DNA from: Hydrogenimonas urashimensis
GTDB lineage: Bacteria > Campylobacterota > Campylobacteria > Campylobacterales > Hydrogenimonadaceae
Assembly: GCF_016593255.1 (NCBI RefSeq)
Contig: NZ_AP023212.1
Coordinates: forward strand, 2,086,001 to 2,150,000
Length of the DNA stretch: 64,000 nt
Direction of reading: 5' to 3'
Positions within the stretch are counted from its first letter, which is position 1. Each line of letters opens with the position of its first letter. The notes beneath the pieces are model-generated. The model was not told the DNA's origin. It worked only from the letters and a program-made list of their open reading frames with translations, and made no database searches. The position numbers were made by a program, and so were the translations under genes. Below, piece by piece: positions 43,334 through 51,205 of the stretch.

Positions 43334-44182
43334 TCACTCCTGAAGCTGATAAAAGACGGTGCGGTTTTTATAGATTTTTCTGTATCCCTGCGGTTGGAAA
43401 GTGATATCGGCGTGACCGACGAAAAGGAGTCCTTCCGGTTTTAGAAGCTTTCTAAGAATTTCAAGAGCCTTTCTCTTCTCTTCGTCGGTAAAATATATCA
43501 TCATATTTCTGGAAAATATTGCATCGAATTTACCAAAGTCGAAGATCGATGCATCGAAGATGTTTTGTCGTTTGAAAAACGTATGGTCTTTGAATCGGGG
43601 CTCTATGATGTATCGCGTTCCTTTTTGTTCGAAAAAATTTTCAAGAAGGTTTTTTGGAACGGAGGAGATCGAACGGGAAGAGTAATTCCCCAAAACGGCA
43701 GCTTCCAGAGCATTGGTGTTGATGTCGATACCGGTTATTTTCAAATGTTTTGGTATCTCGCCTCTTTCTCTTGTCGCAAGTAGAAGGGAGTAAACCTCTT
43801 CGCCACTTGAACAGGGTGCACACAAGATAGAACCTATCTTTCCCGTGTGGATCAAAGCGGCGGCATGGTCGATTTGATCTTTTTCTCTGAAAAAGTAGGT
43901 TTCGCAGACAGTCAGGAGATTGATCAACTCGGTTTCCAACCGGTTGTCGGATTGTATGCCCCGTGCCAATTCGTCGTAGGTAAAGAGGTCATGGGACAAT
44001 GCAAAGCGCTCGATTTTCCTGTAAGTGACACTTTTTTGTTTCGTATAATCGAGACCATATCGCGTTTTTATATGTTCCAACAGGGAATCGGCTTCCTCCT
44101 GTTTGAACATGGGGGTCCTCTTTTCAGCCCTAGATTCGTTTTTCTCTTTTTGTAGGTCTCTTTTTCTGAGCCATCCTATCAT
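43334..44182 (-). CDS. cheR: Chemotaxis protein methyltransferase CheR
   Basis: A 282-residue CheR using the ATG that overlaps the cheB stop (ATGA) with GGAG 8 nt upstream. A second start at 44110 with GAGG upstream would give 258 residues and is also possible. The N-terminal helical domain contains HDLFTYDELAR. The SAM-binding domain has APCSSGEEVYSLL, ITGIDINTNALEAA and DAIFSRNMMIYF. It methylates glutamates of chemoreceptors. It is third in a reverse-strand unit chemoreceptor-cheB-cheR. Confidence 0.92.
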   Translation of the reverse strand: MIGWLRKRDLQKEKNESRAEKRTPMFKQEEADSLLEHIKTRYGLDYTKQKSVTYRKIERFALSHDLFTYDELARGIQSDNRLETELINLLTVCETYFFREKDQIDHAAALIHTGKIGSILCAPCSSGEEVYSLLLATRERGEIPKHLKITGIDINTNALEAAVLGNYSSRSISSVPKNLLENFFEQKGTRYIIEPRFKDHTFFKRQNIFDASIFDFGKFDAIFSRNMMIYFTDEEKRKALEILRKLLKPEGLLFVGHADITFQPQGYRKIYKNRTVFYQLQE

Positions 44183-44739
44183 GAAAGAAGCTCCGTGATA
44201 TGTCGTGTTATGGTGTCTATGGGCATGATATGATCGGCGGCACCGAGTTCTACAGCGGCTTTTGGCATGCCATAGACGACAGATGTCTCTTTGTCCTGGG
44301 CGATGGTCGTATGCCCCGCCTCTTTGAGTCGTTTCATTCCTCTGGCACCGTCCGCTCCGATACCACTGAGTAAAATGGCTGTGGTACGGTACGAATCGAT
44401 CCTGGAAGCCGACTCGAAAAGGATATCGATCGTCGGGTTGTAAAAACCGATGTGATTCTCTGCCCTCTTTATCCATAAAACGCCGGACCTCTCTATGAGA
44501 ATGGAAGTCCTTCCCAAAAGATAGATGGTGCCTTGTTCAAGAGGGAGGTCTTCGTTCGCAAATACCACTTTTTGTCCGCATAGGCGCTCAAGCCTTTTCG
44601 CGAAGGAGTGCAGGGGAAGCGGGTCCATATGCTGGGCGATGATCATGGCGTTGTCCGAAATCGGCGGCTTCGAATCCAGAATGGTTTCAATAAGGCCTGG
44701 ACCTCCCGTCGAAGCGCCTACGAGAACAAGATGTCGCAT
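44179..44739 (-). CDS. cheB: Stand-alone CheB methylesterase domain
   Basis: A 186-residue protein consisting only of the CheB catalytic domain. The triad is Ser10 (GASTGGP), His37 (IAQHM) and Asp130 (GIGADGARGM). The N-terminal receiver of classical CheB is absent, as in many Campylobacterota, so it is not controlled by CheA phosphorylation. It demethylates or deamidates chemoreceptors. It starts 20 nt after the frameshifted chemoreceptor's stop. Confidence 0.93.
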   Translation of the reverse strand: MRHLVLVGASTGGPGLIETILDSKPPISDNAMIIAQHMDPLPLHSFAKRLERLCGQKVVFANEDLPLEQGTIYLLGRTSILIERSGVLWIKRAENHIGFYNPTIDILFESASRIDSYRTTAILLSGIGADGARGMKRLKEAGHTTIAQDKETSVVYGMPKAAVELGAADHIMPIDTITRHITELLS

Positions 44740-44758
44740 GGAGTCGCTGTATCGGTTA

Positions 44759-46334
44759 TCATGACTTGAACAGTTCCAGTCGGTGTCGGAGCTCTTCCGT
44801 CAGTTTGCTCAGATGTTCCGCCGCTCCGGCGATCTCTTCGACGCTTCTGGCGTTTTCTGTCGAAATCCCGGTGATGTTCCGCATATTTTCGATCACATCC
44901 TGCATCTCCGCGGCAATGGCATTGGAGCTTCGTGCAGATTTCGCACTGACATTGGCAGCTTCCTGAAGAACAGCGTTGACCTCTTCAAGTTCCATTTCGG
45001 CACTGGATGCCTGATTGACGGCCGCTTCGAAATCTTTGGCATTGTCCTGCATTTGACCGCTAATATCGCTGATGCTTTGAATGACCAGGTTGATTGTGGC
45101 GGTGATTTCCGAAAGGCTCTTTTGCGTCCGCTCCGCCAACTTTCGGACTTCGTCAGCGACAACGGCGAATCCCCGTCCATGTTCGCCCGCCCGTGCCGCT
45201 TCGATGGCGGCGTTGAGTGCCAGAAGATTCGTTTGGTCCGCAATATCGTTGATGATATCGAGTACCTCTTTTACGCCATTTGCTTCTTCTTGGAGATGAA
45301 GGATGCTCTCCGCCAGGTCCGCTTCTTTGGATCCTGTCAAATTGATGATTTCAAGAAGATTGGAGAGTCCAGAAGAGGCTGTTTTAAGGGTCTGGACCGC
45401 TTTCCTTACATTTTGTTCACTCTCATTGACGATACCGACCGTATTTTTGAGATCGTTGAACGCATTCTCGGCGGTTTTGGATGTATCGGCGATCAAAGAC
45501 GCTTCGTCCTCGGCGCGCCTTCCGACTCTCCAGTGCGGTAGCGGAAAGTTCGGCCGCGACGGATGCGTTCTCGCTTCCGTTTTCTTTGCTTTCTTTAATG
45601 GTACGTTGAACTTTTTCAATGAAGAGATTCACTTGCTTTGCCATCTGTCCAATTTCATTGTTACCGATGACAGGGATCCGTTTTGTCAAGTCACCGTCGC
45701 TGCTTGCCAGGTCGTGGGCGGCATCTTGGACTGTTTGGAGGTTCTTTGAAATAAAACGGCTTATATACAGAGCCAGAAAAACGGCAAGGGCGATCGAGCC
45801 GCCGGCTACAAGCAGGATCATGGATTTCATTGCAAATATTTTACTGTTCGCTTCTTCGATGGTCTTCTTTTGTAGCTTTAGAACATGGTTGTGCATTTCA
45901 TCGAGTGTCAACATGATTTTTTCTGTGATCTCTTCAGCTATCGTCGCAGAATCGTGTTTTATACGTTCGACAATTTGAAAATATTGCACAATCTCGTCTT
46001 GAAGCAAATCGAGCTGTTTGCGCAATATCTTGTCTTCGGTGGTTTTTTTCAATGATTTTATTCTCTTCTCAATTGCATCTTTTTTTGTATGATATTGACG
46101 AAAATAGGTATCGTTTCCGGTTATGACATAATTGTCGATCAAGTGCACAGATTCCAGCAGATTTTTTTCCAATGTCGTGATACGGGATACCAGCGTATCC
46201 GTATGCTTGATTGCTTCCGCGCTTTTTGCTGCATCCGAAAAACCTTTGAAAGCAAAACCGTATGCAAACAACGACATCAAAATGATAACGCCGAATGCCA
46301 ACAGGATGATTTGTCTCATGCTCATATTGTTCAT
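44759..46334 (-). pseudogene. Membrane methyl-accepting chemotaxis protein with a frameshift
   Basis: Two reverse-strand reading frames together make one normal receptor. The first (46334 to about 45530) holds a signal/TM1 helix, a four-helix-bundle periplasmic domain (about residues 30-175), TM2 and a HAMP domain up to [12 protein letters not shown]. The second (about 45528 to 44759) resumes with VGRRAEDEA and contains the signalling tip [22 protein letters not shown] and the C-terminal helices. The switch needs one extra base removed, or two added, near 45524-45533. It may be a true mutation, phase variation or a sequencing error. AAGG lies 8 nt before the ATG at 46334. Confidence 0.85.
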
Positions 46335-46600
46335 CTTTCTGCCTTAGTTAAAGAAATTGATCCCTAATAAAGCGGGTTTTTTTCAAATCATGCAGTATGT
46401 AAAAGTGCCTTTTTCAACCGTTTGCGAAAGATGGAAGAGAAGGTTTTGACGTGCCCGGGAACACTTCTGGTCCGACTTATCCGACAGTAACAGAACGATT
46501 ACATTAAGTTATGGTACATATTCGTTTGCATGTTTGATTTGTGGATATATCGGTCAGTGTGCCGGAAAGTTTATGGAAAATTCTTCTTTTTCAGAACTTT

Positions 46601-47233
46601 TTAGCCCAGAATCTTTTGCACGGCGGCCGAGCACATCGCCAGGCCGAAGGCGCCGGTAACGCCGACGAAGCTTCCCTTGGTGGTACATTTGGGTGTTTCC
46701 GGGCTGAAAAGTGCGAGAAAGTCCCCTTTGAAACCGCTCTTTTTCAACTCGTAGCGGATCTTTCGCGCAAAAGGATCGCCGTGGGTTTTCCAGATGGAGT
46801 CGATCTCGATTTTGGTCGGGTCGATCTTTCGGGCGCCGCCGGTGGCGCTGATCAGTTTGGGCCACACTTTGTGGGCCAGGGCGATTTTGGCGCGGATGTC
46901 GTCGATGGCGTCGAGTACCAGGTCGTAAGGGGTGAAATCGAATTGTTCGATCCAACCGGCATCCACTTTCGCCACGATCGGTGTGATAGTGGGGTAGAGC
47001 TCCGCCAGACGTTTGACTTTGAGGGCTCCCACCGCTTCGCTGCCGATCTGCCGGTTCATGTTCGTCTCGTCGAAGATGTCATAATCGACGATCGTGATCT
47101 TCTCGATGCCGGTGCGAAAGAGACAGTCGAGGCAGAAGCTTCCTACGCCCCCGACCCCCAGCAACAGAATCTTCGCTTTTGCAAGTTTTTCGTGGTCTTC
47201 TCCAAAAAGCATCCGGCAACGTTCGAAACGCAT
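46601..47233 (-). CDS. tcdA: tRNA threonylcarbamoyladenosine dehydratase (TcdA/CsdL, ThiF fold)
   Basis: A 210-residue E1-like adenylating enzyme. The nucleotide loop LLLGVGGVGSFCLDCLFR is at 24-41, followed by VDYDIFDETNMNRQ, where Arg and Asn contact ATP, and DAIDDIRAKI. It is close to TcdA, which cyclises t6A37 of tRNA to ct6A. It lacks the zinc CxxC pair of MoeB/ThiF. AAAGGA lies 7 nt before the ATG. The 266 nt downstream to the chemoreceptor start hold no gene I can see. Confidence 0.88.
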   Translation of the reverse strand: MRFERCRMLFGEDHEKLAKAKILLLGVGGVGSFCLDCLFRTGIEKITIVDYDIFDETNMNRQIGSEAVGALKVKRLAELYPTITPIVAKVDAGWIEQFDFTPYDLVLDAIDDIRAKIALAHKVWPKLISATGGARKIDPTKIEIDSIWKTHGDPFARKIRYELKKSGFKGDFLALFSPETPKCTTKGSFVGVTGAFGLAMCSAAVQKILG

Positions 47234-47255
47234 CAGTTTTTCCTTTCGAAAAAAG

Positions 47256-47392
47256 GGTCGCCGGTCGCCGGTCGCTGTTCACTTGTCGATGGATATAGTG
47301 TAGGCGAACAGGCCCCCAATGACCATCCGGTTTCAAACGTAAAAGTGGGGCGAGGCCCCGTTTGAAGGACCAACGACCGACGACCGGCGACC
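47256..47392. repeat. REP-like palindromic element between surE and tcdA
   Basis: Near-perfect 23-bp arms, GGTCGCCGGTCG-based at 47256-47278 and its reverse complement at 47370-47392, enclose about 90 nt. Inside, 47332-47366 folds as a second hairpin (TTCAAAC/GTTTGAA with an inner GGGGC/GCCCC). The right arm stops 3 nt before the surE stop codon. It resembles a REP/BIME or small MITE, and as RNA could stabilise or end the surE message. Confidence 0.6.
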
Positions 47393-47395
47393 AAA

Positions 47396-48181
47396 TTATC
47401 CAATCCACCCCTCCAGTCGCTTCAAATCTTCGTAACTGGTCAGATCGAGCTGAACGGGGGTGATGCTGACGTAGCCCTCTTTGATCGCTTCGAAATCGCA
47501 GAGCCGGTTTTCGTCGGGGACCCATCGCAGCGGATGGAGTCCCAGCCAGTAGTACTCTTCGCCCCGGGGGTTGCGGTGGACCTGGGCGTCGTTGCCATAG
47601 AGCCTGTAGCCGGCTTTGGTGATTTTGTAACCCCGGCACTCGTTGGGGGAGATGGGCGGGACGTTGATATTGAGAAAACGCCGCTCCGTCAGCGGAAAAC
47701 CCTCATCAAGAATCTTTTTGCAGACGACGTAAGCCGCCTCTTTGGCCAATTCGTAGCCGAGTTCGTCGATCTCCCGGCAACCGTAACCGCCGCATACCTG
47801 ACTGACGGCCACGCCGGGAATGCCCTGCAGCACCGCCTCCATCGCACCGGCAGCCGTCCCGGAGTAGGTGATGTCTTCTCCCATGTTGGCCCCTTTGTTG
47901 ATGCCGCTGACCACCAGGTCGGGCAGCCGGTTTTCATCGAACAGGGCGTATTTGCCAAGGTAGACACAGTCTGTCGGCGTCCCGTCGTCGAGTTTGAAAA
48001 AGTCGTCGTCGAGCTCCACGAAACGAAGCGGACGGGTCAGGGTGAGACTGTGGCCGCAGGCCGATTTTTCGAGGGTGGGCGCGACGATCGTGACATGGCC
48101 AAGAGGACGCAACGCCTCGGCGAGCGCATGAAGCCCCGGCGATTCGAAGCCGTCGTCGTTGGTGATGAGAATCCGTTTCAA
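47396..48181 (-). CDS. surE: 5'/3'-nucleotidase SurE
   Basis: A 261-residue SurE. It starts KRILITNDDGFESPG with the metal-binding Asp-Asp, then APTLEKSACGHSLTL, VSGINKGANMGEDITYSGTAAGAMEA, and C-terminal VSITPVQLDLTSY. It is a divalent-metal nucleoside monophosphate phosphatase linked to stationary-phase survival. The start is TTG at 48181, with GGAGAGG 4 nt upstream; upstream in-frame sequence is unrelated. A TATAAT (reverse strand, 48206-48211) lies inside a CCGGAAT/ATTCCGG inverted repeat and is the likely promoter. Confidence 0.92.
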   Translation of the reverse strand: MKRILITNDDGFESPGLHALAEALRPLGHVTIVAPTLEKSACGHSLTLTRPLRFVELDDDFFKLDDGTPTDCVYLGKYALFDENRLPDLVVSGINKGANMGEDITYSGTAAGAMEAVLQGIPGVAVSQVCGGYGCREIDELGYELAKEAAYVVCKKILDEGFPLTERRFLNINVPPISPNECRGYKITKAGYRLYGNDAQVHRNPRGEEYYWLGLHPLRWVPDENRLCDFEAIKEGYVSITPVQLDLTSYEDLKRLEGWIG

Positions 48182-48205
48182 AAGCCTCTCCGGAATTTTT
48201 TCCGC

Positions 48206-48211
48206 ATTATA
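48206..48211 (-). promoter_or_regulatory. surE -10 box inside an inverted repeat
   Basis: The reverse-strand TATAAT is flanked by CCGGAAT (48190-48196) and ATTCCGG (48216-48222). A repressor bound to this repeat would cover the promoter; no regulator is known. Confidence 0.4.
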
Positions 48212-48250
48212 GTATATTCCGGTTGTGAAGTGTTGGAAGCAAATATCGGT

Positions 48251-48256
48251 TATAAT
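48251..48256 (+). promoter_or_regulatory. -10 box of the thioredoxin-NHL gene (leaderless type)
   Basis: TATAAT is followed by exactly 6 nt and then ATGATG at 48263. No ribosome-binding site is present. Confidence 0.5.
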
Positions 48257-48262
48257 TGCCGC

Positions 48263-49582
48263 ATGATGGAAATCTCTTTCAACGAAAAACCTCTTGTGCA
48301 TCTCCCGTCTCTGAAAGGGTACCGTGACGTTAGGAGCGAAAAACCGGTTGCCGAGTTTATCGAAGGGCGGTTCGTGTTGCTTCACTTTTTCACGGGCGGA
48401 TGCGTCAACTGTCTTCACACACTTGCCGAACTCGAGCGCATCGAGTGGCCGGAAGAGCTCGTTTTGGTGGGTGTGCATACGGGAAAATTCGACAGAGAAA
48501 AAGAGGATGGCTGGATCAAAGCGATGATCGCACGGTACGGCATCGACCATCCAGTCATCAACGACGCAGATGGAAAACTCAAAAGCGGTATGGCCGTCCG
48601 TGCCTGGCCGACGCTGATTCTGGCCTCTGCGGAAGGGTACGAAATCGCCAGGGCGAGCGGGGAGGGCAGGGCCGAAGGAATTTTGGAGAAATTTTACGCG
48701 TACAGGGGCGAAAGAGAGTTGAAGCGGATGCAGAAAAGAGCGATCGAAAGAGGTGACGCCCGTTTTGCCTTCTGCCGTGTTTACGCCGATGCCCGCCATC
48801 TTTACCTCTCCGATATCGGTTTGGGCGCCGTCCATGTCCTAACCCGCCACGGGAGGATTTTCAAAACGATCGAACGGTTCGCGGAACCGCAAGGGCTTTT
48901 TGCAAAAGGGGGCAGACTCTACGTGGCCGACCGGGCGGCCGGGCGGATCGTGGCGATCGATCTGCATACCTGGTCGGTGACGATTCTTGCGGAAGGCCTT
49001 CGCTCTCCCACCGGTCTGACGGGAAACGGGGAGGGACTGCAGATCGCCGTATCGAGTTCGCACCAGATATGGCAGATGGATTACGAGGGCGGCGGTCTGA
49101 AAGTGCTTGCCGGTTCCGGTACGGAGGATGTCAGAGACGGCAGGGTTGATGAGGCGTGCTTCGCCCAGCCGACCGATCTGGACTGGCTGGACGAAGCGCT
49201 TTATGTCATCGATGCCGAAGGGAGTGCCCTGCGAAAGATCGAGAAAGGTCGTGTCGAAACCCTGATCGGATGGGATCTTTTCACGTTCGGGGATCGAGAC
49301 GACATCGGGAAAGAGGCGAGGCTGCAGCATCCCGAGGGCCTTTGTGCCGGTATCGGTGGCTGCGGCAACCACCGCATCTTCATCGCCGACACCTACAACG
49401 ACAAGGTCAAGGTCTACGACCCGCTGACGGGCCGGGTGACGACACTGCTGCAGAAAGCGGCCTCCCCCACGGGAGTCGTGAAAGCTGGCTGCGACCTCTT
49501 CGTCGTGGAGCTTGGCCAAGACCGGCTTGTCCGTTTCGACATCTCGACCCTCCAATCTTATACCATGGAGATTACGGAATGA
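48263..49582 (+). CDS. Thioredoxin-like / NHL-repeat protein (NHLRC2-like)
   Basis: A 439-residue cytoplasmic protein. The N-terminal thioredoxin-like domain (about 1-145) has GGCVNCLHTLAELE, a Cys-Val-Asn-Cys redox pair, and a cis-Pro at RAWPTL. The C-terminal half is a beta-propeller of NHL repeats, with PQGLFAKGGRLYVADRAAGRIV, PTDLDWLDEALYVIDAEGSALRKI and IFIADTYNDKVKVYD. The same fusion occurs in animal NHLRC2 and many bacteria; its role is unclear. It is divergent from surE and 61 nt upstream of lpxB. Confidence 0.85.
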   Translation: MMEISFNEKPLVHLPSLKGYRDVRSEKPVAEFIEGRFVLLHFFTGGCVNCLHTLAELERIEWPEELVLVGVHTGKFDREKEDGWIKAMIARYGIDHPVINDADGKLKSGMAVRAWPTLILASAEGYEIARASGEGRAEGILEKFYAYRGERELKRMQKRAIERGDARFAFCRVYADARHLYLSDIGLGAVHVLTRHGRIFKTIERFAEPQGLFAKGGRLYVADRAAGRIVAIDLHTWSVTILAEGLRSPTGLTGNGEGLQIAVSSSHQIWQMDYEGGGLKVLAGSGTEDVRDGRVDEACFAQPTDLDWLDEALYVIDAEGSALRKIEKGRVETLIGWDLFTFGDRDDIGKEARLQHPEGLCAGIGGCGNHRIFIADTYNDKVKVYDPLTGRVTTLLQKAASPTGVVKAGCDLFVVELGQDRLVRFDISTLQSYTMEITE

Positions 49583-49643
49583 TTCTGTTTTGTCTGTCGG
49601 CTTCTTGCTTTTTACTGCTAACAATTTCACGGGGAGTGCAGCC

Positions 49644-50681
49644 ATGAGAGTGCTTACAAGCGCACTGGAACCCTCGGCCAATCTGCATCTGAAGTATCTG
49701 CTCGATCGGCTGGAGGGGGTGGAGATTTACGGTATTTTCGACAAACGGCTCGGAGAGCCGCTTTACGGGATGGAGGAGTTCTCCGTCATGGGCATCGTGG
49801 ATGTGCTGGCGAAATATTTCAAAGGGAAAGAGGCGATAGCGGAGATGGTCTCTTTGGCGAAAGAGTGCGACAAGGTGCTGTTGATCGATGCGCCGGCTTT
49901 CAATCTTCCCCTGGCCGAAGCGATCAAGGAAAGATACCCCCATAAAGAGATAATCTACTACATCCTTCCGAAAGTATGGGCCTGGAAAAAGGGCCGCGCG
50001 AAAAAGGTGGAGCGCTACTGCGACCGTCTTGCGTCTATTTTTCCTTTCGAGCGGCGGTTCTACCGACGCGCGGAGTATGTGGGCAATCCGCTGCTTGACG
50101 AGATCGATGTGGCATGGCATCCGCCGAAAGCCCCCGAAACGATCGCTTTTCTTCCGGGCAGCAGAAAGAGCGAAATCACCCGCCTGATGCCTGTTTTCAA
50201 GGAGACGGCCGAAAGGTTGGGCGGTCGCAGGAAAATTCTCTCGATTCCCGCCTTCATCAGCCATGAAAAGATCGAAAGCTGGTACGGTGACATTTCCGGT
50301 TTCGAGGTAGCAAGAGATGCCAAGAACGCCGTGGCCCAGGCACATTTCGCTTTCGTGTGCAGCGGTACGGCGACGCTTGAGACAGCGCTGATAGGCACCC
50401 CCTTCGTGCTCGTCTACAAGGCACGGCCGCTCGATTACGCCATCGGCAACGCCCTGGTCAAACTCAGATACAAGGGACTTGCCAACATCATCATGGATTT
50501 CGAGGGCAAGACGCCGGTGCATCCGGAAATTTTCCAGAATGACGTAAACAGCGACAATCTGTTGAAACTCTACGAAACGATGGACCGGGGTCATTTCGCC
50601 GACAAAAGCAGAGAGTTGAGGGAGATTTTGAGACACGGAAGCGCCGATGAGGTGGCGAAGATGATTTTGAACCCGGTATAA
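49644..50681 (+). CDS. lpxB: Lipid-A-disaccharide synthase LpxB
   Basis: A 345-residue GT19 glycosyltransferase. It contains DAPAFNLPLAEAIK, YYILPKVWAWKKGRAKK, IFPFE and VGNPLLDE in the N-terminal domain, and FLPGSRKSEI and CSGTATLETALIGTPFVLVYK in the C-terminal one. It joins UDP-diacylglucosamine and lipid X to make the lipid A disaccharide at the inner membrane. GGGGAG lies 7 nt before the ATG. The LpxH-like enzyme that makes its substrate is encoded about 2.5 kb downstream on the same strand. Confidence 0.95.
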   Translation: MRVLTSALEPSANLHLKYLLDRLEGVEIYGIFDKRLGEPLYGMEEFSVMGIVDVLAKYFKGKEAIAEMVSLAKECDKVLLIDAPAFNLPLAEAIKERYPHKEIIYYILPKVWAWKKGRAKKVERYCDRLASIFPFERRFYRRAEYVGNPLLDEIDVAWHPPKAPETIAFLPGSRKSEITRLMPVFKETAERLGGRRKILSIPAFISHEKIESWYGDISGFEVARDAKNAVAQAHFAFVCSGTATLETALIGTPFVLVYKARPLDYAIGNALVKLRYKGLANIIMDFEGKTPVHPEIFQNDVNSDNLLKLYETMDRGHFADKSRELREILRHGSADEVAKMILNPV

Positions 50682-50682
50682 T
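50677..50682 (+). promoter_or_regulatory. greA -10 box overlapping the lpxB stop codon
   Basis: GGTATAATAA contains both TATAAT and the TAA stop of lpxB. Transcription would start near 50689, leaving a 22-nt leader with GGAGAGAAG before greA. Confidence 0.5.
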
Positions 50683-50710
50683 AAACGAAAAAATTTGGAG
50701 AGAAGAGCGT

Positions 50711-51202
50711 ATGCAGAAAGAACCGATGACCGAATACGGCTACAAAAAGCTGGCCGAAGAGCTGGAGTATCTCAAATCGACCGCCCGCCCGGCGATAGCC
50801 GCGGAAATTCAGAAAGCCCGTGAATTGGGTGATTTGAAAGAGAATGCCGAATACCATGCGGCGAAGGAGAAACAGGGGCTGATGGAGGCGCGTATCGCCG
50901 AACTGGAGGACATATTGGGACGTGCGCAGGTGGTGGACCCCGCCGCACTGGAGCACAAACGCATCAGTTTCGGCTCGACGGTGACCCTGATCGATCTGGA
51001 TACCGACGAGGAGGTGACCTACACGATCGTCGGGGCCAGCGAGGCAAATCCCGACAGGGGGCTTATCTCCTACCATTCGCCGCTGGCGCGCCAGCTCATC
51101 GGAAAGGAACCGGGAGACGAGGTGCGCATGCGGCTTCCGGGCGGCGAGAAAGAGTACGAGATCAAGCAGGTCTGCTACAAAGATATCTGTTTCGGTGTAT
51201 AG
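50711..51202 (+). CDS. greA: Transcription elongation factor GreA
   Basis: A 163-residue GreA. The N-terminal coiled coil carries the acidic tip (RELGDLKENAEYHAAKEKQG), which inserts into the RNA polymerase channel and stimulates cleavage of backtracked RNA. The C-terminal FKBP-like domain includes GSTVTLIDLDTDEEVTYTIVG and ISYHSPLARQLIGKEPGDEV. It follows lpxB with its own promoter and lies 3 nt before argC. Confidence 0.96.
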   Translation: MQKEPMTEYGYKKLAEELEYLKSTARPAIAAEIQKARELGDLKENAEYHAAKEKQGLMEARIAELEDILGRAQVVDPAALEHKRISFGSTVTLIDLDTDEEVTYTIVGASEANPDRGLISYHSPLARQLIGKEPGDEVRMRLPGGEKEYEIKQVCYKDICFGV

Positions 51203-51205
51203 GCG

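Noticed and set aside
44110-44182. Shorter CheR start at 44110
   Set aside because: Not excluded: it has a reasonable GAGG site. The overlapping ATGA start with GGAG was preferred for translational coupling.
45520-45535. Programmed ribosomal frameshift in the chemoreceptor
   Set aside because: No slippery heptamer or downstream stem was seen; mutation or sequencing error is simpler.
46335-46600. Sigma-28 or sigma-54 promoter upstream of the frameshifted chemoreceptor
   Set aside because: GTCGGATAAG and GGCAC...TGC look suggestive, but the spacings do not fit either consensus.
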